DNA of 59,802 nucleotides from assembly GCA_020532545.1 (NCBI GenBank), contig JAJBAW010000011.1, positions 1 through 59,802 on the forward strand, written 5' to 3'. Position numbers and translations under genes: made by a program. The notes under the pieces were generated by a model. The model was not told the DNA's origin. It worked only from the letters and a program-made list of their open reading frames with translations, and made no database searches. Positions 43,794 to 52,339 of the stretch are shown here, piece by piece (position 1 is the stretch's first letter; each line of letters begins with the position of its first letter). The stretch is from Candidatus Cloacimonadota bacterium (GTDB lineage: Bacteria; Cloacimonadota; Cloacimonadia; Cloacimonadales; Cloacimonadaceae).

Positions 43794-45050
43794 ATGAGAA
43801 AATTCATCCTTATCATGCTGATAGTCAGTGTGAGCCTCATCGCCACTGCAGAAGTTTTGGACAAAATAGTCGCCAAAGTAGGCCCGGATATCATCCTGAT
43901 GTCTGAGCTGGAGCAGCAGATTAATCAACTCAAGACTCAGGGAATCGAAACAGAAATGCTGATTCCCCGTGCAGTATTGAGCCAAATGGTGGATCAGCGC
44001 TTGCTGGTTCAAAAAGCCAAGGAACTACATCTGAAGATCGATGAGCAAGCCATCAAAGACTACGCTGTACGCTATATCAAACAGATAAAATCACAGTATC
44101 CCACGGAAGCGGATTTTCAGGCCGATCTGGCTAAAATGAGAATGACTCAAACCGAGCTGCAAAAGCACTTTGAAGATCAAATCAAGGATAATGCCCTGAG
44201 CGAACAGCTCATCGAAAAACACATCTCCGCCAGAGTGAGAGTAGAAGAAAGCGAAATGCAGGAGTTTTATAAAACCAGCAAAGATACCCTGGCGGTAAAG
44301 CCGGTATCCTGGCAGCTCAGGCTGCTGGTGCGCGAAGTGATGCCTTCTGAGGAATCCGTGCAAGCAGCCCGCGCTTCGATAGACAGCCTCTATCAGAGAT
44401 TGATGGTAGGTGACAGCTTTGTGAAATTGGCCAAAGAAAGCAGCGATTGCGCCAGTGCCGAGCAAGGTGGAGACCTGGGCTTTTTCAAACGCGGTATGAT
44501 GGTGAAACCATTTGAAGACGCAGCATTTAAGATGTCTGTGGGAGAAACCAGCGAAGTGGTGGAATCCCAATTCGGTTTTCACATCATCAGGCTCACCGAA
44601 AAGCGTGGCGATGAAGTCCGCGCCTCTCATATCCTGAAGACCGTGACTGCCACTCAGGAAGATGAGGACCGCGAAATGGCCTTGATGAACACTCTGCGTA
44701 GCCGCATCGTGGCCGGAGAGAGTTTTGCCGCGATCGCAGCAGAATATTCCATGGACCCCCAGACCAAAGAAGAAGGTGGGCTCTTGGGTGAATTCACCGA
44801 GAAAGATATCCCGCAGCTCTTTACTGCGCCCATCATGAGTACCCCTGTGGGAGTGGTGACTGAAGTGCTGAAAAACGAAGGCATGCTCTATCTTTTCCTC
44901 CGGGATGAAGAGCTTCCTTCCCGGGTGCTGACCTATGACGAAGTAAAAGATCAGCTCCGGGACTACCTCTTTCATATCAAACAGTTGCAAGCTTATCAGG
45001 ATTGGATTGAAGCTGCCAAATTAAACTCGTTTGTCGAAATAACCCTGTGA
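43794..45050 (+). CDS. surA: SurA-like periplasmic chaperone with two parvulin domains
   Basis: 418 residues from ATG 43794 (AAAGGAC upstream, signal peptide MRKFILIMLIVSVSLIATAE); an in-frame extension back to 43524 runs through the preceding gene and is not real. The N-terminal chaperone part (VAKVGPDIILMSELEQQINQ, LVDQRLLVQKAKEL type helices) is followed by two parvulin domains, with GGDLGFFKRGMMVKPFEDAA and EEGGLLGEFTEKDIPQLF. SurA carries unfolded outer-membrane proteins across the periplasm. Overlaps pgpA by 4 bases. Confidence 0.9.
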   Translation: MRKFILIMLIVSVSLIATAEVLDKIVAKVGPDIILMSELEQQINQLKTQGIETEMLIPRAVLSQMVDQRLLVQKAKELHLKIDEQAIKDYAVRYIKQIKSQYPTEADFQADLAKMRMTQTELQKHFEDQIKDNALSEQLIEKHISARVRVEESEMQEFYKTSKDTLAVKPVSWQLRLLVREVMPSEESVQAARASIDSLYQRLMVGDSFVKLAKESSDCASAEQGGDLGFFKRGMMVKPFEDAAFKMSVGETSEVVESQFGFHIIRLTEKRGDEVRASHILKTVTATQEDEDREMALMNTLRSRIVAGESFAAIAAEYSMDPQTKEEGGLLGEFTEKDIPQLFTAPIMSTPVGVVTEVLKNEGMLYLFLRDEELPSRVLTYDEVKDQLRDYLFHIKQLQAYQDWIEAAKLNSFVEITL

Positions 45051-45532
45051 AGAAAAAGCTCACTTTCAGCACCTTTTTGGCCAGCCTCTTTTTGATTGGC
45101 TTTATTCCTTTTGCCCCGGGGACCTTCGGTTCTTTGGCCAGCTATGGACTGTATATGCTATTGCCAGCTTCGCTGTATGATGGCTCTTGTCCATATCTGT
45201 TGCCCATGATACTGGTAGCCTTAGCTTTACTGGCAGTGGTAATCTGCAAGAAAGCTGAGGAGATTCTGGGTGAGGATCACGGCTCCATCGTGCTGGATGA
45301 GCTTATCGGCTACTTTGTGGCCACCTTGTTTTTACCGCATAATTGGCTTGTGGGCCTGTATGCGTTTATATTATTTAGAGTATTTGATATTGCCAAACCC
45401 TTTCCCATCTACCGCTCACAGAAACTGCGCAATGGCTGGGGAGTGGTGATCGACGACGTTTTGGCTGGAATCTATGCCAATGTCCTCTTACAGATACTTA
45501 TTCTTATTTACCCGAAATTCTTTACAATATAG
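45047..45532 (+). CDS. pgpA: Phosphatidylglycerophosphatase A
   Basis: 161 residues from a GTG overlapping the previous stop. An integral membrane enzyme that dephosphorylates phosphatidylglycerol phosphate, the product of PgsA (10471). Motifs: APGTFGSLASYG, GEDHGSIVLDELIGY and FRVFDIAKPFPIYRSQK followed by GWGVVIDDVLAGIYAN. The acidic residues in these motifs are the catalytic, Mg-binding ones in the family. Confidence 0.95.
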   Translation: MKKKLTFSTFLASLFLIGFIPFAPGTFGSLASYGLYMLLPASLYDGSCPYLLPMILVALALLAVVICKKAEEILGEDHGSIVLDELIGYFVATLFLPHNWLVGLYAFILFRVFDIAKPFPIYRSQKLRNGWGVVIDDVLAGIYANVLLQILILIYPKFFTI

Positions 45533-45541
45533 GAGAACAAT

Positions 45542-45886
45542 ATGCACAATATCTTATTACAAGTCGCAGCCCCTGCCGCAGGTGGTGGTGCCGGATCCAT
45601 GGCCTCATCACTGATCTTTTTTGCCGCTCTGTTTGGAATCATGTATTTCCTCATGATCCGCCCTCAACAAAAGCGTCAAAAAGAAATGCAAAAGATGCTG
45701 GACAGCCTGCAAGTAAATGACAAAGTAATCACTTCCAGCGGCATCTATGGCCGTGTGGTATCCATGAAACCGGACAAAGACATCGTAGTCGTGGAAATCG
45801 ATGACACCAACAAGATCAAGGTTGATTTTCAGCGCTCGGCGATAGTTTCGATCCTGAATATCACACCCCCAATAGTCACGAAGTAG
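45542..45886 (+). CDS. yajC: Preprotein translocase accessory subunit YajC
   Basis: 114 residues. One membrane helix (about 22-40: SLIFFAALFGIMYFLMIRPQ) followed by the diagnostic RPQQKRQKEMQKML and a small cytoplasmic SH3-like domain (DKVITSSGIYGRVVSM). It associates with SecDF; secD and secF are not in the window. A GGAGAACA ribosome site precedes the start. Confidence 0.95.
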   Translation: MHNILLQVAAPAAGGGAGSMASSLIFFAALFGIMYFLMIRPQQKRQKEMQKMLDSLQVNDKVITSSGIYGRVVSMKPDKDIVVVEIDDTNKIKVDFQRSAIVSILNITPPIVTK

Positions 45887-45889
45887 CAT

Positions 45890-46447
45890 ATGGCCAAGAT
45901 ACTTCCCATCCGAATTTATGGGGATGAGGTACTACGCAAAAAGCTGAAGGAAGTAGATCTCAAAGATCCCTTCCTGAAAGAGTATCTGCCGGATCTCATT
46001 CACACGATGTATATGCGTGATGGAGTAGGTCTGGCATCCAGCCAGGTGGGCGTGGATCTGAGAATCTTCGTGATCGACCCCTGGTGGGCCCGCGAAGAAG
46101 GCAAGAAAGATCCCCGCGTGATGATCAATCCTGTGATTCACGAGCGCCAGGGCGAACAGATCGGTGAAGAAGGCTGTCTCAGCCTGCCGGAGATCTTTGC
46201 CAAGGTGAATCGCGCCTTGAAAATCAGCTATTCTTACTACACTCCCGAAGGCGAATATATCGAGGCCGAAGCCGAAGAATATGAAGCGGTGGTGATCCAG
46301 CACGAATATGACCATCTCAATGGGGTGGTCTTTACAGATCTGGTTTCTCCTCTGACCAAGCTGAAACTTAAGCTCACGCTGAAGCATATGGCAGCTCTGG
46401 CCCAGGATGGCGTAAACATCATGCAATATCCAGACGACGAGCAATGA
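45890..46447 (+). CDS. def: Peptide deformylase
   Basis: 185 residues. Removes the formyl group from new N-termini. The three signature motifs are complete: GVGLASSQVG, EEGCLSLP (metal Cys) and QHEYDHLNG (HExxH). Overlaps fmt by an ATGA-type junction, the usual def-fmt pair. Confidence 0.98.
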   Translation: MAKILPIRIYGDEVLRKKLKEVDLKDPFLKEYLPDLIHTMYMRDGVGLASSQVGVDLRIFVIDPWWAREEGKKDPRVMINPVIHERQGEQIGEEGCLSLPEIFAKVNRALKISYSYYTPEGEYIEAEAEEYEAVVIQHEYDHLNGVVFTDLVSPLTKLKLKLTLKHMAALAQDGVNIMQYPDDEQ

Positions 46448-47376
46448 AAATAGTCTTTGCGGGCAGCTCAGAATATGCGATTCCTGCTTTGAAAGCACTG
46501 CTTTCAGCGCCGGAGCATAATGTGCTGCTGGTGCTCAGCCAGCCCGCAAATCCGAAAGGCAGAAAGCAAAAGCTGGAAGATACTCCGCTCACTATTTATG
46601 CCCGGGAGCAGGGTCTGAAAGTCTTTTGTCCCCAGGATGTCAACAGCATTGAGAGCGTGGATCATATCCTCGGTCAGAAAGCAGATATCCTGATCACAGC
46701 ATCTTATGGCGCCTATCTCAAACGCAGATTGCGTCAGGGGTTTGCTAGTGGTGCCATCAATCTGCATCCTTCACTTTTGCCGCTCTACCGGGGTGCCTCA
46801 CCCATCCGCACAGCCCTTTTAAACGGGGAAAAACTCAGCGGTAATACCATTTTCAGGATCGTCGCCAAAATGGATGCCGGTCCTATCTTAAGCCAAGAAA
46901 CACTTAAAATAGAAGCTGGCGAAAACTACAGCTCTTTGCACGACAGACTGGCGCTCCAGGCGGCTGATCTTTTGATCAAGCTACTCCCGGTTTTGCCGGA
47001 TATTCAGGCGCAAGAGCAAGATCATGAAGCTGCCACTTTTTCAAAAAAGATCGATAAACAGGATTTGGTCCTGGATTTTGACCGCAAGAGCAAGAGTCTG
47101 GAGAATCAGATCCGCGCTTACTCCTTGTTTCCCGGTGCTTTTGCACAGTTCCGGGATACCAAGCTGAAGATCCTGTCTGCAGAGCCCACAGTGTCACCGC
47201 AGGTTTTTCCCCCGGGACACATCATCGAAATCGTCAAAAATAACGGCTTTGCCATCTCCACAAAAGATGGCCAGCTCTTAGTTCTTCAGGTTCAGGCTGC
47301 CGGTAAGAAAATAATGAATGCCTATAGCTACCATCTGGGAGCCAGGCTCCAGGTGGGCGAGAGGATAGGAATATGA
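46444..47376 (+). CDS. fmt: Methionyl-tRNA formyltransferase
   Basis: 310 residues. Formylates initiator Met-tRNA using 10-formyl-THF. N-terminal Rossmann part starts IVFAGSSEYAIPALKAL; the catalytic segment is AINLHPSLLPLYRGASPIRTAL (Asn, His; the catalytic Asp lies in KMDAGPIL). C-terminal barrel after about residue 205. Slightly divergent in the SLLPKYRG motif (LYRG). Coupled to def and to the DUF116 gene. Confidence 0.95.
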   Translation: MKIVFAGSSEYAIPALKALLSAPEHNVLLVLSQPANPKGRKQKLEDTPLTIYAREQGLKVFCPQDVNSIESVDHILGQKADILITASYGAYLKRRLRQGFASGAINLHPSLLPLYRGASPIRTALLNGEKLSGNTIFRIVAKMDAGPILSQETLKIEAGENYSSLHDRLALQAADLLIKLLPVLPDIQAQEQDHEAATFSKKIDKQDLVLDFDRKSKSLENQIRAYSLFPGAFAQFRDTKLKILSAEPTVSPQVFPPGHIIEIVKNNGFAISTKDGQLLVLQVQAAGKKIMNAYSYHLGARLQVGERIGI

Positions 47377-48122
47377 AAGAAGATTATCTCAACGTTATCA
47401 AGTTTCCTTTGCTTGTGAGCCTTAGTTTGGCGGTCATCGCGGCTGCCTTTTTTGGCCTCGTCTTTGGAAGTTACTTCAAATTGGGTTTATCCCCCAGTGA
47501 GACGGTGATCTACACCCTGCTCTTTTCAATTTTGGTGATCCTGGTTGCTTCCTGGGTCTTGACTCTGATCAGCACCCATAGCCGGATTCGTCCCCGCTGG
47601 TTGGAGATTTACACAAAATGGATGCTGGTGCATATCTACTACAATCTGGCCAGCTTCCTGGGCTATATCAGCTTTCAGAAAAGGCAACAGATGCAGGAAA
47701 GCTTCCTGAATTTCAACAACGAGATTGTGCTCTCTGCCGCCAAAAACATCAATCACACCAATATCCTGCTGCTGCTGCCACACTGTCTGCAAAATTCCAA
47801 GTGCAAGATTCGCATCACTGCGGATATCAACGACTGCGCTTCCTGCGGCAAATGTGACATTGCAGCGCTCAAGGCCCTGGCTGAAAAGCTGAATGTGAAG
47901 GCTGCGGTGGCCACTGGTGGCTCTTTGGCGCGTAAGATCATACGTGACGTGATGCCGGATGTGATCGTGGCTGTAGCGTGTCATAGAGACCTTACCGACG
48001 GCGTGCGGGATGCCTGGATGTTTCCCATCTTTGCGGTCCTCAACGAACGTCCGAATGGCCCCTGCTTCGAAACTTGCGTCAGCCTGCACACCATAGAATT
48101 TGCTATTCTGAAGTTTCAATGA
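47373..48122 (+). CDS. DUF116-family membrane protein with Cys cluster
   Basis: 249 residues: two membrane helices (about 9-33 and 44-66), then a cytoplasmic domain rich in Cys: LPHCLQNSKCKI, DCASCGKCDI, ACHRDL and GPCFETCVS. The LPHCLQ motif defines DUF116. The Cys arrangement suggests metal or Fe-S binding (inference). DUF116 genes often sit next to fmt and def, as here; the function is unknown. Overlaps the protease start by 4 bases. Confidence 0.8.
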   Translation: MKEDYLNVIKFPLLVSLSLAVIAAAFFGLVFGSYFKLGLSPSETVIYTLLFSILVILVASWVLTLISTHSRIRPRWLEIYTKWMLVHIYYNLASFLGYISFQKRQQMQESFLNFNNEIVLSAAKNINHTNILLLLPHCLQNSKCKIRITADINDCASCGKCDIAALKALAEKLNVKAAVATGGSLARKIIRDVMPDVIVAVACHRDLTDGVRDAWMFPIFAVLNERPNGPCFETCVSLHTIEFAILKFQ

Positions 48123-48958
48123 AGACCTCCCATGTCATTGCCATTGGCATCATTATCCTGATTCTCAATGCAGGCATCAGTCTGGTTTTGATCAATCAAT
48201 TCCGCGCTCGTCCCACTCCCGTCTCCACTATGTTCAGCGATCCCAGTATGCCCTGCGACAGCACCGGAGTGAGCCGGCAAAACGCCATCACCCGTGCTGT
48301 GGCCGAGATCGCCCCGGCGGTGGTGAGCGTGAATGTGATCAAAACTGAGATCGTGCGTGGGCGTATTCCGTCCAATTTCGGCTTCTTCGGCTTCTTCGAT
48401 TTCTTTGGCCCAGTCCAACGCCAAGTGCAGTCCATCGGCAGCGGTGTGATCTATGACCCCCAAGGCTATATCATCACCAATGCCCATGTGGTAAATGGCG
48501 CCACCGAGATCAAGGTAGTGCTGCCCGATCAACGCGAATTTACGGCAGAATTGATCGGCATCGATGCTGTGCATGATATCGCCAAACTGCGCATCAGAAG
48601 CAACCAATTGCCCCATGCCCGCTTGGGAAATTCCAACAACCTCATGGTGGGAGAATGGAGCATCGCTTTGGGCAATCCTTACGGATATCTGATGAACGAT
48701 GCCAAGCCCAGCGTGACTGTGGGCGTGATCTCCGCTTTGGGACGCAACATCTCCCAGGACCAGGGCGGCAGTGAGTATTTGAATATGATTCAGACCGATA
48801 CTGCCATCAATCAAGGCAATAGCGGCGGCCCTCTGGTGAATATCCATGGCGAAGTGATCGGCATCAATACCTTTATCTTTTCTGAGACCGGTGGCAGCAT
48901 CGGTTTGGGCTTTGCCATCCCGATCAATACCGTGAAAGCCATAATGGACAAGATTTAA
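48119..48958 (+). CDS. HtrA/DegP-like serine protease lacking a PDZ domain
   Basis: 279 residues from ATG 48119. One N-terminal membrane helix (about 5-25) anchors it to the inner membrane, with the protease in the periplasm. The catalytic triad is intact: TNAHVV (His123), HDIAKL (Asp153) and GNSGGPL (Ser235). A Phe-rich LA-like loop (FGFFGFFDFFGP, about 92-103) corresponds to the regulatory loop of HtrA proteins. It ends directly after the protease domain, so the PDZ domain that normally regulates DegS/DegP is missing; a stop one base before the next gene argues that this is natural length and not a truncation by a mutation visible here. Confidence 0.9.
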   Translation: MKTSHVIAIGIIILILNAGISLVLINQFRARPTPVSTMFSDPSMPCDSTGVSRQNAITRAVAEIAPAVVSVNVIKTEIVRGRIPSNFGFFGFFDFFGPVQRQVQSIGSGVIYDPQGYIITNAHVVNGATEIKVVLPDQREFTAELIGIDAVHDIAKLRIRSNQLPHARLGNSNNLMVGEWSIALGNPYGYLMNDAKPSVTVGVISALGRNISQDQGGSEYLNMIQTDTAINQGNSGGPLVNIHGEVIGINTFIFSETGGSIGLGFAIPINTVKAIMDKI

Positions 48959-48959
48959 G

Positions 48960-50705
48960 ATGAAGATATCTCTTCTGGGCCATAGAATCCTTTTCCTGCT
49001 GACCGTGTTTTGCCTGATCTCTGTCAGTCTTCCTGCTCTATCCGCCTGGAATGCCCCTGGCGATACCCTTTCGGTGATCATGCGGCCGATTCTGAATATC
49101 CCCGCCATCCACATTCCGGGAGAGACTCTGGTGATCACAGCTTTGGCAGCAGAGCATACCACAGGCTTTGCCGCAGCGCTCTTGCATGGCTCAAAACGCA
49201 TCCCCCTGCAGCTTACCAATCAGAATTTTAACCCCACACTGGGCACTTGGGCCTTGCACTGCCCCATCCCCGCAGTGGCAGTTTATGAGCTCTACGATCT
49301 GGAGCTTACGGCAAATGGCGGCATCCACGATATCACCCAGCATGCGGTGAAGTTACTACCTACCCGCAAATCCAGTTACTACTTTGTGCATCTCACCGAT
49401 CTGCATCTGCCCAACCGGGTGAATTATCCCAATAGCGGCTATGATACTGATTCCACCGAGGTGGTGGATTTCAGGGCTGTGATCGATGATATCAATCTCA
49501 TCAACCCCGAATTTGTGCTGATCACCGGAGACCTCATCAATGAAGGCGAGCTGGAGAATCTGGCCGGACAGTATTGGTATGGCTGGACGCAGCGGCTTTT
49601 GGCTTTGATCGAAGTTCCCGTATATGTGGTGAGCGGAAATCATGACATCGGTGGCTGGAATAGTACTCCCGGCCCTCAGGGCTCTGCCCGCCGTCATTGG
49701 TGGCGCTATTTTGGCTGGCCCTGGCTGAATAACAGCAGTACAAGCTGGGCTTATCACACTCAGGATTACAGCTTTGACTATGGCGATGTGCAGTACATCG
49801 GCCTTGAAACCTATATCAATTACGATCGCTGGCGCAATAACATCTATGGCAACAATTCCATGATCTCCTCACAGCGCAATTGGCTGGAAAACGAGATTGC
49901 TTTGTCCCCTGCCTCGGCCCGGGTGTTGTTCTATCATTACGATTTTGACGAAGAGATCTATCTGGATGAGCTGAATACGGATCTATCCCTCTGGGGACAC
50001 ACTCATCAAAATAGCGGTTCCACTACTCAATATCCTTTTAACCTCAGCACCAAAAGCGTTTGTGGCAGCAGATCTTACCGCACCATCAAGGTGAATGGCA
50101 CTACTTTCATTCCCCAATACACCGTGGCTGCCGGATCTAGCGGAACCTCGATCTATAACTACTTTTTGCCCTCAAATGAGGGGATCGCCGATAGCGTGAG
50201 CTGCACGATTATAAACAATCAAAACATCAGCTACGATGAAGGTCTAATCAAGTTCATCATGCCCCCCGGAAACGATGATTACCAGGTCTATGCCGGTATT
50301 TTACAGCAGGTGGATCGCGGCAGCCAGCACAATGTCTGCTATGTAAAAGCGCATATTTTGCCCAATCTCACGCGCACCATCAGCATCGCAGCCCGTGAAG
50401 CTCAAAGTAATGCAGATGAAGTGGGCTCTATCCCCTTTGAACTGATCAATTCCTGGCCAAATCCTTTTTCCGAAAGCGCTAATATCCATTTGAAATTCCC
50501 CAGCAGTTCCCCTTTGAAAGTCTCGATATACAACCTCCGTGGTGCTAAAATCCGTGATTTATACGATGGCATCACCAAAGCCGGAGATCTGAGCCTGGTC
50601 TGGGATGGCAAAGACCAAAAAGCCACAGCCCAAGCTGCAGGGATCTACTTTCTCAAAGCGGAATTTTCCGGCCAAAGCCAGGTCCACAAACTGATCAAAT
50701 ATTAA
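48960..50705 (+). CDS. Secreted calcineurin-like metallophosphoesterase with T9SS sorting domain
   Basis: 581 residues. Signal peptide (about 1-29), then an N-terminal beta domain, then the metallophosphoesterase (about 140-350) with all ligand motifs: VHLTDLHLP, LITGDLINEGE, VSGNHDIGG and LWGHTHQN. The C-terminal about 85 residues are a T9SS type A sorting domain (INSWPNPFSESANI...WDGKDQKATAQAAGIYFLK). Expected to act outside the cell or on its surface; substrate unknown (phosphodiester, nucleotide or phospho-sugar). Ends the operon; repeats follow. Confidence 0.92.
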   Translation: MKISLLGHRILFLLTVFCLISVSLPALSAWNAPGDTLSVIMRPILNIPAIHIPGETLVITALAAEHTTGFAAALLHGSKRIPLQLTNQNFNPTLGTWALHCPIPAVAVYELYDLELTANGGIHDITQHAVKLLPTRKSSYYFVHLTDLHLPNRVNYPNSGYDTDSTEVVDFRAVIDDINLINPEFVLITGDLINEGELENLAGQYWYGWTQRLLALIEVPVYVVSGNHDIGGWNSTPGPQGSARRHWWRYFGWPWLNNSSTSWAYHTQDYSFDYGDVQYIGLETYINYDRWRNNIYGNNSMISSQRNWLENEIALSPASARVLFYHYDFDEEIYLDELNTDLSLWGHTHQNSGSTTQYPFNLSTKSVCGSRSYRTIKVNGTTFIPQYTVAAGSSGTSIYNYFLPSNEGIADSVSCTIINNQNISYDEGLIKFIMPPGNDDYQVYAGILQQVDRGSQHNVCYVKAHILPNLTRTISIAAREAQSNADEVGSIPFELINSWPNPFSESANIHLKFPSSSPLKVSIYNLRGAKIRDLYDGITKAGDLSLVWDGKDQKATAQAAGIYFLKAEFSGQSQVHKLIKY

Positions 50706-50870
50706 TCGCAACGCTGGATTCATCCGGCCGTAGCACTGTCTTTAGACGGTGCGTGCAGTAAATAAATGAATAGTCACACGGATTGTGCGGATTTGACAAA
50801 TTGACACAGATAAAGAAGATGACGTGAATTCGGGGGATGGCTATTGGATAGCAGACGTCCCCGTCTGCTG
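50706..50870. repeat. Family B and family A hairpins
   Basis: 50706-50752 holds family B (CGCAACGCTGGATTCATCCGGCCGTAGC... and CTGTCTTTAGACGGTGCG). A family A variant with perfect 8-bp arms AGCAGACG / CGTCTGCT and TCCC loop lies at 50850-50869. They lie just after the phosphoesterase stop and may end the long transcript. Confidence 0.7.
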
Positions 50871-50932
50871 AGCCCGGGACCTGCTCTAAAGTTCCAGAGG
50901 TACAGCAGTTCAGACAACATACAAAGCAAAAC

Positions 50933-51161
50933 GAGTCTCATCGGGACAGTATTTCAGATAGAAAAACATCGCAATACACTCACACTGAGTCCTGTGGGTT
51001 CGCCATTTTAGATAGCATTTATAGAACGCTATACAGATATGATTCCTCTTTATTCTGAATGCCACGAACCGATTCAGGCTTATCTAAAATAACGTCCCTA
51101 CAGGACTTTGCCCCTATTTGTTGCTCGGTTTTCTATCTGAAATAGCGTCCCTACAGGACTC
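50933..51161. repeat. Composite hairpin-repeat element (family C), second complete copy
   Basis: Forward units start at 50933 and 50987 (54 bp apart), a 65-bp spacer follows, and reverse units lie at 51081-51108 and 51134-51161 (53 bp apart). The plan mirrors that at 3435-3677. Stems: GTCTC/GGGAC, GTCC/GG(t)T-C (imperfect), GTCCC/AGGAC and GTCCC/AGGAC types. Confidence 0.8.
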
Positions 51162-51189
51162 AAATTAAGCAGAAATCTATCAATCGCCG

Positions 51190-51232
51190 TAACCCTAAAA
51201 CGTTAAAACCCTAAAACTCTAAAACCTCTTTC
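51190..51232. repeat. Degenerate CCCTAAAACGTTAAAA repeat
   Basis: Short units such as CCCTAAAACGTTAAAACCCT and AAACTCTAAAACC. A mirror-like set (GTTTTAGCGTTTCAACGTTT) is found at 54103-54165, again after the last gene of a run. Function unknown. Confidence 0.5.
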
Positions 51233-51304
51233 CCACAAAAAGCTATTGACACAAATCCCCCCCTATCACAGCCTTACCTCACAGACTTAAAACATGGAGA
51301 AAAC

Positions 51305-52339
51305 ATGCGCATAAATGGCAATGAATACCGCTCAGTCTGGTTTGAAAAAGACCGGCTGATCATGATAGATCAAAACAAAATCCCTTATGAATTTGCACTA
51401 AAAGAATATACTACTTACCTGGAAGTAGCCGCAGCGATCCGCGATATGACGGTGCGTGGCGCTCCTGCGATAGGCGCAGCGGGTGCTTTTGGTATGGCTT
51501 TGGCGGCACTGGCGGCACCGGATCAGAAGTTCCGCGCCTATTTGCGCCGCGCCCGGGAGGAGCTGATTTCCACCCGCCCCACTGCTGTGGATCTCTCCAT
51601 CGGTGTGCAGTTTGTCTATGAATCTGCGCTGAAGTTCATCCCGGATCTGCCGCATGCCCGCCAGGTAGCAGTTCTGGCAGCCCAGGAATTTGCCAATAAA
51701 AGTGCGGATGATTGCCTGAAACTGGGCAAGATAGGTGCGGAATTGATCGAAGAAGGAGCCCGCATCCTCACTCACTGCAATGCCGGAGCCCTGGCCACAG
51801 TGGATCACGGCACGGCCCTCTCCGTGGTGCGCGAGGCGCATAAACAGGGTAAAAATATCTTCGTCTATGTCTCTGAGACCCGTCCCCGTTTTCAGGGCGC
51901 AAGGCTCACAGCTTTTGAACTGGAGCAGGAAGGCATCCCGCACGCCATTATTGCCGATTCCGCTGCGGGCTTTTATTTTTGGAAAGAGCAGATTGATCTG
52001 GTGATCACCGGTGCGGATAGAATCTGCCTGAATGGTGATATCGCCAATAAGATAGGCACATACGAGAAGGCGGTGCTGGCCCATGTGCACAAGGTTCCGT
52101 TTTATATCGCCGCTCCGGATAGCACCTTCGATCTGGCCTGCGCCCAAGGTGAAGATATTCCCATCGAGATCCGCGCTGAAGACGAGATCAAACTCTTCAA
52201 TGGCAGCTACTTGGCAAATCCAGGCTCCCCTGCCCTGAACCCTGCTTTTGATATCACCCCTGCCAAATACATCACCGGCATCATCACCCCCAAAGGCGTA
52301 TTTTCTCCTCAGGAAGCCGCGCAAAGGATGCAATCATGA
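51305..52339 (+). CDS. mtnA: Methylthioribose-1-phosphate isomerase
   Basis: 344 residues. Isomerises 5-methylthioribose 1-phosphate to the ribulose form in methionine salvage. Motifs: MTVRGAPAIGAAGAFGMAL, THCNAGALATVDHGTAL (catalytic Cys), SETRPRFQGARLTAFEL and GADRICLNGDIANKIGTY with the catalytic Asp. The ATGGAGAAAAC segment before the ATG serves as ribosome site. A TTGACA at 51246-51251 may belong to its promoter. Overlaps mtaD by 4 bases. Confidence 0.95.
   Translation: MRINGNEYRSVWFEKDRLIMIDQNKIPYEFALKEYTTYLEVAAAIRDMTVRGAPAIGAAGAFGMALAALAAPDQKFRAYLRRAREELISTRPTAVDLSIGVQFVYESALKFIPDLPHARQVAVLAAQEFANKSADDCLKLGKIGAELIEEGARILTHCNAGALATVDHGTALSVVREAHKQGKNIFVYVSETRPRFQGARLTAFELEQEGIPHAIIADSAAGFYFWKEQIDLVITGADRICLNGDIANKIGTYEKAVLAHVHKVPFYIAAPDSTFDLACAQGEDIPIEIRAEDEIKLFNGSYLANPGSPALNPAFDITPAKYITGIITPKGVFSPQEAAQRMQS

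Noticed and set aside
48116-49219. 367-codon minus-strand frame
   Set aside because: Antisense to the HtrA-like protease and the phosphoesterase start, both of which have intact catalytic motifs.
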